A stretch of DNA of 64,000 nt from positions 310,001 through 374,000 of the forward strand of contig NZ_RJUO01000002.1 of NCBI RefSeq assembly GCF_003752365.1, in the 5' to 3' direction. Shown here piece after piece: positions 47,059 to 55,395 of this stretch (positions are counted from its first letter, which is position 1; the number at the start of each line of letters is the position of its first letter). The notes under the pieces were generated by a model that made no database searches, was not told the origin of the DNA, and worked only from the letters and a program-made list of their open reading frames with translations. Source of the DNA: Frondihabitans sp. PhB188 (GTDB lineage Bacteria > Actinomycetota > Actinomycetes > Actinomycetales > Microbacteriaceae). A program made the position numbers and the translations under genes.

Positions 47059-47924
47059 GCGGCGGCCCCCTGCTTGGCGGCGCTCGTCGACGCGGTGAGG
47101 AAGAGGTCGAGCGTCGGCAGCTCGTCGTCGTCGAGGTGCTCGAACGTCGGCACGCAGGCCAGCAGGCCCCGGGCATAGGGATGCGTCACCGTCTCGGTCA
47201 GGGTCGCCGATGCGCCCTGATCGACGAGGGCGCCGTGGTACATGACCAAGGTGCGATCCGAGAACTCGGTGCACATGGCGATGTCGTGGCTCACGATCAG
47301 GAGGGCCGTCCCGAGCTCGGTGGTGAGGCTCGTCATCAGCTCCATCGACAGACGCGACAGCGAGGCGTCGAGCGCGCTGGTCGGCTCGTCGGCGATCAGG
47401 AGGCGCGGGGCCGAGGCGAGAGCGAGGGCGAGCATCACGCGCTGGCGCATGCCGCCGGACAGCTCGTAGGGCTTGGCCTTCATGACGCGCTGGGTGTCAG
47501 CGAGGCCGACGCGGTCGAGCCAGTCGATGGCGCGCACGCGCGCCGCCTTCTTCGACATGCGCTCGACGTTGCGGAGGATCGCGACGAGCTGGTCCTCCAC
47601 GCTCCACACCACGTCGAGCGACGTCGAGGCGTCCTGGAACATCATCGTGATGCCGGGGATGCGCTCGGGGAGGACCGCGCCGGCGTTCCGCTCGATGGGG
47701 GCGCCGTCGAAGGTCAGCGCCGTGCTCGTGACGTCGATGCGCTCGTCGGTCAGGAGTCCTGCGACTCCTCGGGCGAGCGTCGACTTGCCCGAGCCGGACT
47801 CGCCGACCAGGGCGACGACCTCGCCGCGGCCGATCTGGAAGGTGACCTCGTCGACCGCTCGCGTCGGGGTGCCCGGGTACTGGATGCTCAGATTCCTGAC
47901 GTCGAGGAGGGACTCTGCGCTCAT
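47055..47924 (-). CDS. ABC importer ATPase, DppD type
   Basis: This 289-residue ATPase has Walker A GESGSGKST, a Q-loop in MMFQDASTSLD, signature LSGGMRQRV and Walker B LLIADEPTSALD with SHDIAMC. The C-terminal oligopeptide-transporter tail (THPYARGLLACVPTF) is present but lacks the usual cysteine cluster. It is the first gene of the four-gene importer operon. The binding-protein gene is divergent across a 312-base regulatory region. Confidence 0.9.
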   Translation of the reverse strand: MSAESLLDVRNLSIQYPGTPTRAVDEVTFQIGRGEVVALVGESGSGKSTLARGVAGLLTDERIDVTSTALTFDGAPIERNAGAVLPERIPGITMMFQDASTSLDVVWSVEDQLVAILRNVERMSKKAARVRAIDWLDRVGLADTQRVMKAKPYELSGGMRQRVMLALALASAPRLLIADEPTSALDASLSRLSMELMTSLTTELGTALLIVSHDIAMCTEFSDRTLVMYHGALVDQGASATLTETVTHPYARGLLACVPTFEHLDDDELPTLDLFLTASTSAAKQGAAA

Positions 47925-48236
47925 CGGTGTGCTCTCATGCTCGATCGTGCCTTTCGTCGAGGGATCGGACCGGGGCCCGAGTCACTAGACGAGATCGTTC
48001 GGCGGGCCCCGCGAACGTGGGACAATTCTGGGCGACGGGTGTTTCGAATCGACCCGCGGATCATTACGGTGACATTTCGCCACCCTGGCGAAAAGTCCTG
48101 ACCCGGGGCCGAAACAATCGCCGACTTTGCTTACGCCGCCCTAGCGAAATCAGACTGAAACGATTGGCGTCATCGGCTGAAACAGCCGACTTCGACACTT
48201 GCGGAGACCTCCCCCCTCACACACCTGGAGTACGCA
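47925..48236. promoter_or_regulatory. Divergent promoter region of the importer
   Basis: This 312-base gap between the ATPase operon and the binding protein has no gene. It contains TTTCGCC-ACCCT-GGCGAAA, a near-palindrome, at 48075-48093 and TTACGCCGCCCTAGCGAAAT at 48131-48150. Both are related to the motif before the monooxygenases. The sites probably coordinate both directions. Confidence 0.6.
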
Positions 48237-49898
48237 GTGTTCAGTAGCAGTCGTTCTCGAAATACGCGGCCCTCGTACCGGCGGCTCTTAGCCGCCGCGG
48301 CGGCCGTGACCGCAACCGTCCTCGTCCTCACCGGCTGCAGCAACCTCGCGCCCAAGCAGACGACCGGCAAGACCGTCGTCGAGGTCCTCCCCGCCCTCGC
48401 CACCCAGCTGAGCTTCGACACCAGCTTCGCGCTGACCGCCGGCTACTTCGACACCGGCGACTACCTGTTCAACGACCTGATCACCCAGAAGTACGTCGCG
48501 GGCGACCAGAAGGACACCCAGGACCAGGACATCTACAACTTCACCGGCGTCCTCGCCAAGAGCTACACGAAGTCGGAGGACGGCCTGACCTACACGTTCA
48601 ACCTCCGTCACGGAGTGAAGAGCCAGCGGGGCAACGAGCTCACGAGCGAAGACGTCCTCTGGTCGTTCGAGCGCAAGATGAAGGCCGCGACCAGCATCGT
48701 GCCCTACGTCATCACGCCGGCGCTCACGGACCTCAAGCAGATCACCGCGCCCGACAAGTACACGGTGAAGTTCACGGTCGCGAAGGCCGCCTACGGCTTC
48801 ACGCTGCTGTCGAACCTCAGCGACATCGTCGGCCAGATCTACGACTCGACGTTCCTCAAGAAGCACGTCACCAAGGACGACCCCTACGCGACCAAGTTCT
48901 CGTCCGGCCGCTTCGACTTCGGCTTCGGCGCCTACAAGGTCGCCAGCGTCACCGAAGGCTCCGAGATGGTGCTCGAGGCGCGCACCGACACCGGGCTCGC
49001 GAACACCCCCACCATCACGAAGATCATCCAGCGCGTCGTCGCGGATGCCGGCAACCGTGCCACGGCTCTCAAGAACGGCGACGCCGACGTGGCTCTCGGG
49101 CTCCTGCCCGCCGACCAGGCGTCGCTGGAGAAGGACTCCGGCGTCCTGGTCCCGAAGAAGGCCCGCAACGGCTACGTCGCGATCCAGCTCAACGTGAAGA
49201 CCGGCCCGTTCAAAGACATCGCGGTGCGCAAGGCGTTCACCACGGCGATCGACTACGGCCAGGTCATCGACGGGGTGCTCCAGGGCCGAGCGACCAAGAA
49301 GAACACCATGCTCGATTCGGGCGCTCCCGGCTACGACGGCTCGGGCCTGCCTGACTACAGCTACGACGCGGCCACGTCGAAGAAGGTGCTGAAGGCCGCC
49401 GGCTACACGACGAACATCCCGGTCACGCTGACGGTCGCGAACGACAACCAGGCGATGGTCGACACGGCCGTCGCGATCAAGAGCTCGGCCGAGGCCGCCG
49501 GATTCGACATCACCGTCGACTCCGTCCCCACGGCTCAGGCTCAGGAGCGCGGCACCAAGGGCCAGACCGAGGCCAGCCTGTTCACCGGTGAGGCGCTCGC
49601 GCTCTCGCAGGGCTACCAGCTCGGCCTGCAGACCACGCCCGGCTCGTCGTCGAACTACTCGCAGTACGACGACCCGACGTTCGCGAAGCTGCTCGCCACG
49701 GCGAACGACGTGCCCGACCCGCTGACCGACGAGGGCGGCAAGGCCTACAACGCCGCCGAGAAGCGCTGGCTCGGCGATCAGATCGCCGCGATCTACATCG
49801 CGCAGCCGGCCTCCGACTCGGCCGTCTCGTCCAAGCTCCACGGCTGGACCTGGCGTCTCGACCACGCGGTCGACCTCTCGGTCATGACCAAGGACTGA
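48237..49898 (+). CDS. ABC substrate-binding lipoprotein, SBP family 5
   Basis: This 553-residue lipoprotein has its lipobox in LVLTGC (Cys34). The mature part has the DppA/OppA family pattern: YTFNLRHGVKSQRGNELTSE, DVLWSFERKM, FGFGAYKV and GYVAIQLNVKTGPFKD. It captures the substrate outside the membrane for the importer encoded divergently. The GTG at 48237 follows GGAG seven bases upstream. The ligand is unknown; peptides, opines, nickel complexes and glycosides are all bound by this family. A strong terminator follows. Confidence 0.92.
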   Translation: MFSSSRSRNTRPSYRRLLAAAAAVTATVLVLTGCSNLAPKQTTGKTVVEVLPALATQLSFDTSFALTAGYFDTGDYLFNDLITQKYVAGDQKDTQDQDIYNFTGVLAKSYTKSEDGLTYTFNLRHGVKSQRGNELTSEDVLWSFERKMKAATSIVPYVITPALTDLKQITAPDKYTVKFTVAKAAYGFTLLSNLSDIVGQIYDSTFLKKHVTKDDPYATKFSSGRFDFGFGAYKVASVTEGSEMVLEARTDTGLANTPTITKIIQRVVADAGNRATALKNGDADVALGLLPADQASLEKDSGVLVPKKARNGYVAIQLNVKTGPFKDIAVRKAFTTAIDYGQVIDGVLQGRATKKNTMLDSGAPGYDGSGLPDYSYDAATSKKVLKAAGYTTNIPVTLTVANDNQAMVDTAVAIKSSAEAAGFDITVDSVPTAQAQERGTKGQTEASLFTGEALALSQGYQLGLQTTPGSSSNYSQYDDPTFAKLLATANDVPDPLTDEGGKAYNAAEKRWLGDQIAAIYIAQPASDSAVSSKLHGWTWRLDHAVDLSVMTKD

Positions 49899-49908
49899 CC
49901 CGCGCAGC

Positions 49909-49944
49909 AGAAGGCCCCCGTCGCACCAGCGGCGGGGGCCTTCT
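49909..49944 (+). terminator. Rho-independent-like terminator
   Basis: AGAAGGCCCCCGTCGC (49909-49924) pairs with GCGGCGGGGGCCTTCT (49929-49944) across a four-base loop with one mismatch. It starts 11 bases after the binding-protein stop. Confidence 0.9.
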
Positions 49945-49998
49945 CTGTCGCGGCAACCCGGGAACTCGGCGCGGCCGGCCATGCAGGTCCGCTGGAGA

Positions 49999-50655
49999 TC
50001 AGTACGTGCTCGCCTTCGCCCCCGACACCCTCAGTCCGAACTCCCCCGAAACGCGAATCGGCCCCGCATTGGCCTTGTAGCTGACCCGCGCCCAGGCGGG
50101 ACCGGCGGAACTCTGCGTCGCGCGAGCGATCCCCGTCGGCGAGGGCAGGCTGCACGAACCGCCGACGACTGCGCAGGTGGCGCCGTGGAACGACCGCACC
50201 TTCGCCTTGCCGACCCCGCTCGTCTGGTAGTCGACGAAGAACCGTGCAGAAGAGATCGGATCCCAGACGGAGACCTTGCAGCTGGTCTTCCATCCGCCGG
50301 AGCTGCCGCACCCGGACAAGCCCGTTCTGGACGGTCGATCGCCTGCAAGAGTCACGATCTTGACCGAGCCGTCGGCAAACGTCTCGCGAACCGTCTCATC
50401 GGGACCGACCCGCGTGGTCGTGGCGATCGGGCTTGCGTCGGTGTACACGTCAAGCACCTCACCGCGCTCGAGCTTCGCGATCAGGCGGTCTTGAGTCGGA
50501 CCGGCGATCGCCCCCTCGGTCATGTGCGCGCGAAGATCGGCTTCGACCACAGAACTGAGAACCTCACCCCCGGCAGCCTGGGCGGCGGAGGCGGGGACGA
50601 GCAGGCTCAGCGGGCCAAGCCCGAGAAGGACGGTGGCGAATGCAGCGATTTTCAC
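49999..50655 (-). CDS. Secreted protein of unknown function
   Basis: The 218-residue protein starts at a GTG (50655) preceded by GGAG seven bases upstream. An N-terminal signal peptide (about 1-28, ending SAAQAA) is visible. The mature part has two regions: an acidic helical part (VVEADLRAHMTEG, LIAKLERGEVLDVY) and a beta-rich cysteine-containing part (LSGCGSSGGWKTSCKVSVW, CAVVGGSC). No family is recognised. It is divergent from a small PLDc_N-like protein gene and convergent with the binding protein. Confidence 0.65.
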   Translation of the reverse strand: MKIAAFATVLLGLGPLSLLVPASAAQAAGGEVLSSVVEADLRAHMTEGAIAGPTQDRLIAKLERGEVLDVYTDASPIATTTRVGPDETVRETFADGSVKIVTLAGDRPSRTGLSGCGSSGGWKTSCKVSVWDPISSARFFVDYQTSGVGKAKVRSFHGATCAVVGGSCSLPSPTGIARATQSSAGPAWARVSYKANAGPIRVSGEFGLRVSGAKASTY

Positions 50656-50746
50656 GATGGTCTCCAATGACGCGTCAAGAGTACAGAAATGTGAACTCTC
50701 AATCTCATATGCTGAGTCCAGCAGGCATCAATCGAAGGAGATTCTC

Positions 50747-50983
50747 GTGATCGCACACTCGCTCGGCGTCCTGCCGTTCCTCCTGGCCTCTGCCCTCCTG
50801 GCACTCGACGCCGTCGCTCTCGTCCAGATCTGGCGTGACCGGAGCAGCGCCTTCGGCGCGAAGGCGCTGTGGACCCTCGGAGTCGTCCTGCTGCCTGCGC
50901 TCGGCGGTCTCGGCTGGCTGCTCAACCGTGCTCTGGGGCGCGCCTCAGGCCGCATCGACCGTCGCGCTGAGCGCAGCTCCTAG
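50747..50983 (+). CDS. Small membrane protein, PLDc_N-like
   Basis: The 78-residue protein starts at a GTG after AAGGAG (seven-base spacing). Two membrane helices (about 7-26 and 37-60) surround a short charged loop with WRDRSSAFGAKALW. The second helix has VLLPALGGLGWLLNRALG, the pattern of the small PLDc_N domain found at phospholipase D N-termini and in short stand-alone proteins. Function is unknown. It is not obviously part of the monooxygenase cluster. Confidence 0.7.
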   Translation: MIAHSLGVLPFLLASALLALDAVALVQIWRDRSSAFGAKALWTLGVVLLPALGGLGWLLNRALGRASGRIDRRAERSS

Positions 50984-51013
50984 AGCGACGCCGCAGGCGC
51001 GACACCGACATGA

Positions 51014-51670
51014 TCAGTCGGCGAGCAAGGCCACGCGGTCCGCCCTGAAGTGCGTGAAGCTCAGCTCCCGCACCACGCCGTCGTCGGCCGTCAGCACCAT
51101 CTCGCGCAGGATCATCGGGCTGCCGACCGGCACTCGCAACGACAGGGCCGTCCGCGCGTCGCTGCGCACGGCCTCGACGCTCGACTCGGTGCGGGCCAGC
51201 TCGCGCCCGAACAGCCGGCGGAACAGGTCGCCCATGGTGCCGACGTCGGCGCCGGGGACGTGCGCCCTCCAGGCGCGCGAGATCGGGTCGAGGTCGCTCG
51301 AGAGATGGTACGAGACGCGCACGAACAGGGGCTCGTCGTCGAGGGTGGCGTGCTGCTCGAGCATCGCCACGGTGTCCTGATCGGTGTGCATGCGAGCGCG
51401 GATCAGCGGCGACGACGAGACCAGGGCGTGCTCGATGACGCGGAGGCGCACCTCGGCCTCCTCGCCCGTGTCGAGGAGGAGCCGCTGGTGGTCGGTGTGA
51501 GCGCCGAACGGGATGACCACGAGGGGTTCGGGCTCGATCCTGCGCCCCGGTGTCGGGGTCTCGGGTGCGAGGTCGTCTCCGGTGTCGGCCGCGATGCGCG
51601 AGATCCACGCCTGGGCGCGGCGCTGCACGAGCTCGGACGGCGGGACGGGCTGGGCATCACTCGGCGTCAT
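51014..51670 (-). CDS. UTRA-domain protein lacking a DNA-binding domain
   Basis: The 218-residue protein has a UTRA-like sensor domain (about 50-216; LRVIEHALVSSSP, PLFVRVSYHLSSD, GSPMILREMVLTADDG, RELSFTHFRADR). The last motif matches EYSFTHFRGDRS in its neighbour. Residues 1-50 are Pro/Ala-rich and contain no winged helix. It starts 14 bases before the end of the full GntR-UTRA gene, so the two are co-translated. It may form a mixed dimer with that regulator or bind the effector without touching DNA. Confidence 0.75.
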   Translation of the reverse strand: MTPSDAQPVPPSELVQRRAQAWISRIAADTGDDLAPETPTPGRRIEPEPLVVIPFGAHTDHQRLLLDTGEEAEVRLRVIEHALVSSSPLIRARMHTDQDTVAMLEQHATLDDEPLFVRVSYHLSSDLDPISRAWRAHVPGADVGTMGDLFRRLFGRELARTESSVEAVRSDARTALSLRVPVGSPMILREMVLTADDGVVRELSFTHFRADRVALLAD

Positions 51671-52562
51671 CGGTCTTCTCCGGCTCGGAGTGCAGGTGCG
51701 CCTGCGTCTTCGACAGGGTCGACCGGTCGCCGCGGAAGTGCGTGAAGCTGTACTCGCGGGCGCGACCCTGGATGTCGTAGCTGTACTGCTGGCGAAGGAG
51801 CAGCGGGGAGCCCTCCTCGACGCCGAGCAGGCGGGCGGTGCGTTCGTCGGCGCCGACCACCTCGACGCGGTTGCGCAGGAAGCCGAAGGCGCAGCCGTAC
51901 AGCTTGCCGAACTCCTCCTTGAAGGTGCGGCGCATCGTGGCCGTCACCTCGAGCGCCTCGGCCGGATTGCTCATCTCGGGCATCGCCAGGGGGTGGTTGT
52001 TGGTCGCGGTCGTCTCGAACGACTCGACGCGGTCGACGAAGTTCTGCGGGTCTTCCAGCAGGGGCACGACGCCGGTGCGCAGGAAGATCGGCGAGTCGCC
52101 GTAGACGCCGAGCTGGACGTAGCTGAGCGTGTAGTCGGCCGGCGCGCCCATCAGGTCGGCGACGATCGGGGGCGTCGGGATCACGCCGTCCTGCAGGGTC
52201 ACGACGCCGAGGTCGTAGGCGTCGTCCTGCGGGTGCGGCGTGAAGTCGCGCGGCAGCACCTGGTCGACCTGGAAGTCGACGATCCGGTTGGTCAGGAGGG
52301 TTCCGCGCCGCGGCGCCCGGCTGATCAGACCGTCGGCGACCAGCATCGACAGCGCCACCCGGACGGAGTTCCTGCTGGCCCCGAACTCCTTCGAGATGCT
52401 GAGCTCGTGGAAGCGGTTGTTCTCGGCGTCGGCGATGCCCGCGCGGATGCTCGCCCGGAGCTGCTCGTACGTGCGTCGCGAGGACGTGTGGAGAGGGGCC
52501 TGCTGGAGCTGGCGCTGCTTCTGGAACTGCGCCGCCCGCTGCTCGTTGAACGTGTAGGACAT
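51657..52562 (-). CDS. GntR-family regulator with UTRA domain
   Basis: The 301-residue regulator has a winged helix at about 30-100 (YEQLRASIRAGIADAENN, LSISKEFGASRNSVRVALSM, GLISRAPRRGTLL). A UTRA sensor domain follows at about 130-290, with ATMRRTFKEEF, GSPLLLRQQYSY and REYSFTHFRGDR. It diverges from the second monooxygenase gene and lies amid the cluster, so it is the prime candidate for binding the shared motif. The start MSYTFNEQ is inferred; an in-frame ATG five codons upstream is possible and neither has a strong ribosome binding site. Confidence 0.88.
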   Translation of the reverse strand: MSYTFNEQRAAQFQKQRQLQQAPLHTSSRRTYEQLRASIRAGIADAENNRFHELSISKEFGASRNSVRVALSMLVADGLISRAPRRGTLLTNRIVDFQVDQVLPRDFTPHPQDDAYDLGVVTLQDGVIPTPPIVADLMGAPADYTLSYVQLGVYGDSPIFLRTGVVPLLEDPQNFVDRVESFETTATNNHPLAMPEMSNPAEALEVTATMRRTFKEEFGKLYGCAFGFLRNRVEVVGADERTARLLGVEEGSPLLLRQQYSYDIQGRAREYSFTHFRGDRSTLSKTQAHLHSEPEKTDDAE

Positions 52563-52667
52563 AGTCGGTCGCACCATCCCTATTTGCGTGAGTGGACCCA
52601 CCGTACGGCCGGTTTCGCATCTGGGCGACACCTGACGTCAAATCGACTCGACAGCGTAATACGCGAG

Positions 52668-52711
52668 AAATACGCCCCGTTCGCGGCTGTAATACGCCGC
52701 CCCTTGACTGG
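52668..52711 (+). promoter_or_regulatory. Shared regulon motifs, sites B and C
   Basis: AAATACGCCCCG (52668-52679) recurs exactly at 58746. TAATACGCCGCCCCTTGACT (52690-52709) closely matches 42611 and the minus strand at 58675-58688. The sites lie in the 213-base gap between the GntR-UTRA gene and the second monooxygenase. Confidence 0.65.
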
Positions 52712-52775
52712 TTCCACAGGCACGGGTCGTCTTCGGCTCCGGTGGCCGACGACTCCTGAACGAAAGGGCACGCAG

Positions 52776-54068
52776 ATGTTTCACATGGGATGGTTCATGG
52801 GCACCGGGTTCGGCGTCTACAACTGGAATCAGCGCTGGTCGGGCAACGTCGGAAGCGACGTCGGCAACCCGCAGCTCTTCATCGACATGGCGACCTCGCT
52901 GGAGCGCGCCGGCTTCGACTACATGATGATGGAGGACTCCTCCGTCCTCCCCAACGTCCACGGCGGCACCTTCGAGTCGAGCGTGAAGAGCGGCGGCACG
53001 ATCCGCTTCGACCCGATCCCGCTGGTGCCCCTGCTGACGAACGCGACCCGGCACATCGGCATCGTCGCGACGATCTCGACGTCGTTCTACCACCCGTTCA
53101 TGGCGGCGCGCCTGTTCTCGACGCTCGACCACATCACCGAGGGCCGCGTCGGCATGAACCTGGTGACGTCGAGCAACAAGTCGGCCATGCAGAACTACGG
53201 CCTCAAAGACCTGATCCCCCACGACGAGCGCTACGACCGCGCCAACGAGTGGGTCGACGTCGTCAAGGCGCTGTGGGACTCATGGGACGAAGACGCGGTG
53301 CTCATGGATGAGGCGCAGGGCGTCTTCGCCGACCACACGAAGGTGCACACGGTCGACTTCGAGGGCAAGTACTACCGCTCGCGCGGCCCGCTGAACACGA
53401 TCCCCGGCCCGCAGCGCCACCCGGTCATCTGCCAGGCCGGCGGCTCGGACGTCGGCCGCCAGTTCGGCGCCCGCAACGCCGACACCATCATCGCCGCGGT
53501 CAAGGGCGTCGAGGAGATGAAGGCGTACCGCGACGACATCACGGCCCGCCGCGAGGCGCTGGGCCTCGACCCGAACGGCGTCAAGGTGCTCTACCTGGTG
53601 TCGCCGATCATGGCCGACTCGAAGGGCGAGGCCGAGGCGAAGGACCAGGCGATGAAAGACGCGACCGCCGCCAACATCGACGCGCAGGTCGCCGGCTTCT
53701 CGTACTTCACGAGCACCGACTGGTCGAAGTTCGACTACGACGCCCCCTTCCCCGACCTCTCGAAGAACGAGGGCCACCAGTCGACGATGAACGACTGGGC
53801 ACGTTCGGGCGCCACCATCCGCGAGGCGGTCATGAACCACCGCACGCAGGAGTCGGTCCGTCTCGTCGGCACACCGGAGTCGGTGGCGCAGGAGATGGAG
53901 GAGCACATGGACTACGCGGGCGGTGACGGCTACCTGATCGCCATGCCGGTGACGCGCAAGAACATCACCGAGATCGCCGACGGCCTCGCCCCGGCCCTCC
54001 GCCAGCGCGGCGTGATCCGCCCGTCGTACGACAAGGCCACGTTCCGCGAGAACCTCCTGGCCTACTGA
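52776..54068 (+). CDS. Flavin-dependent monooxygenase 2, NtaA/DszA type
   Basis: The protein has 430 residues beginning MFHMGWFMGTGFGVYNW. It carries the family motifs FSTLDHITEGRVGMNLVTSS, FEGKYYRSRGPLNTIPG and VICQAGGSDVGRQFG, which shape the FMN and substrate pocket. GAAAGGG precedes the ATG. It is the first of four consecutive monooxygenase genes read in one direction with gaps of 32, 11 and -1 bases, most likely one transcript. The reductase that feeds FMNH2 must be encoded elsewhere. The substrate is unknown. Confidence 0.9.
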   Translation: MFHMGWFMGTGFGVYNWNQRWSGNVGSDVGNPQLFIDMATSLERAGFDYMMMEDSSVLPNVHGGTFESSVKSGGTIRFDPIPLVPLLTNATRHIGIVATISTSFYHPFMAARLFSTLDHITEGRVGMNLVTSSNKSAMQNYGLKDLIPHDERYDRANEWVDVVKALWDSWDEDAVLMDEAQGVFADHTKVHTVDFEGKYYRSRGPLNTIPGPQRHPVICQAGGSDVGRQFGARNADTIIAAVKGVEEMKAYRDDITARREALGLDPNGVKVLYLVSPIMADSKGEAEAKDQAMKDATAANIDAQVAGFSYFTSTDWSKFDYDAPFPDLSKNEGHQSTMNDWARSGATIREAVMNHRTQESVRLVGTPESVAQEMEEHMDYAGGDGYLIAMPVTRKNITEIADGLAPALRQRGVIRPSYDKATFRENLLAY

Positions 54069-54100
54069 CCCGCCTTCCGCCGACCCGAAAGGACACCCCC

Positions 54101-55384
54101 GTGTTCCACCTTGGATGGTTCCTCAGCTACTACCCGCAGGGCTGGAACGAAGGCCACAGCGACCGCGGCAACTACTTCCCGAACCCGGACGCCTACGTCG
54201 ACTTCGCCAGGGCCCTGGAGCGCGCCGGCTTCGACTACATGATGATCGAGGACGGCAGCTTCATCCCCGACGCCTTCGGCTCGTCGATGGAGTACTCGCT
54301 GTCGACCACCTTCGCGGCGCCCAAGCACGACCCGATGGCCCTGGTGCCGCTGCTCGCGCAGGCGACGGAGCACATCGGCATCATCGCCACGATGACGACG
54401 ACGTTCTACCCGCCGTTCCTCGCGGCTCGCCTCATGACGACGCTCGACCACCTGTCGCACGGCCGCGTCGGCTTCAACCTGGTCACCAGCCACAACGACC
54501 GCACCGCGCAGAACTACGGCCTCGACAAGCAGTACCCGCACGACGAGCGCTACGCGATCGCGACCGACTGGGCCAAGGCCGTCACGGCGCTACTGACCTC
54601 GTGGGACGACGACGCCGTCCTGGACGACGTGGAGGCCGGCGTCTACGCCGACCACACGAAGATCCACCAGGTCGACTACGAGGGCACCTACTTCTCGACG
54701 CGCGGACCCCTCAACGCCCCGCCCGGCCCGCAGCGCCTCCCGGTCATCTGCCAGGCCGGCGGCTCCCCCGTCGGCCGCGAGTTCGCGTCGACCTACGCCG
54801 ACACGATCGTCGCCCCCAGCGGCACCGTCGAGTGGATGACGGAGTACCGCAAAGACATCCGCGCCCGCGTCGCGGCCCACGGCCGCAACCCCGACGACGT
54901 CAAGGTCATGTTCCTGACCGACTTCATCATCGGCGACACCCACGACGACGCCCTCGAGCTCCAGCGGCGCAAGCAGGCAGAAGCGGAGTCCGACGTCTCG
55001 AAGACCCTGGCCCGCATGTCGTTCGCCTCGGGCATCGACTTCGCCGCGTTCGACCTCGACCAGCCGGTCCCGGCGTTCGAGACGAACGCCGCCCGGACCA
55101 CGACCGACGCGTTCTTTAAAGGCCGCGAGCACCTGACGCTGCGCGAGATCGCGACCCAGCTGCCCCCGAGCCTGACGATCGTCGGCTCGCCGGCGACCGC
55201 GGCCGACCAGATGGAGGCCGTGATGGAGGAGGTGGGCGGCGACGGATTCCTGATCGGGTCGTCGGTGACGCCGCGCGCCGTCGCCGACTTCGCGGGCGAC
55301 CTCGCCCCCGAGCTCCGCCGCCGCGGCCTGATCCGCGACGGCTACGCCGACACCACGTTCAAGAACAACCTCCGAGCGTTCTGA
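54101..55384 (+). CDS. Flavin-dependent monooxygenase 3, NtaA/DszA type
   Basis: This 427-residue enzyme starts at a GTG with GAAAGGA upstream and begins MFHLGWFLSYYPQGW. Conserved segments include YMMIEDGSFIPDAF, MTTLDHLSHGRVGFNLVTSH and PVICQAGGSPVGREFA. Its YMMIEDGSFIPDAF and HNDRTAQNYG segments are closest to monooxygenase 1, which suggests these two share ancestry and perhaps substrate class. It is second in the tandem array, 32 bases after its neighbour. Confidence 0.9.
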   Translation: MFHLGWFLSYYPQGWNEGHSDRGNYFPNPDAYVDFARALERAGFDYMMIEDGSFIPDAFGSSMEYSLSTTFAAPKHDPMALVPLLAQATEHIGIIATMTTTFYPPFLAARLMTTLDHLSHGRVGFNLVTSHNDRTAQNYGLDKQYPHDERYAIATDWAKAVTALLTSWDDDAVLDDVEAGVYADHTKIHQVDYEGTYFSTRGPLNAPPGPQRLPVICQAGGSPVGREFASTYADTIVAPSGTVEWMTEYRKDIRARVAAHGRNPDDVKVMFLTDFIIGDTHDDALELQRRKQAEAESDVSKTLARMSFASGIDFAAFDLDQPVPAFETNAARTTTDAFFKGREHLTLREIATQLPPSLTIVGSPATAADQMEAVMEEVGGDGFLIGSSVTPRAVADFAGDLAPELRRRGLIRDGYADTTFKNNLRAF

Positions 55385-55395
55385 GAGGCCGATCC

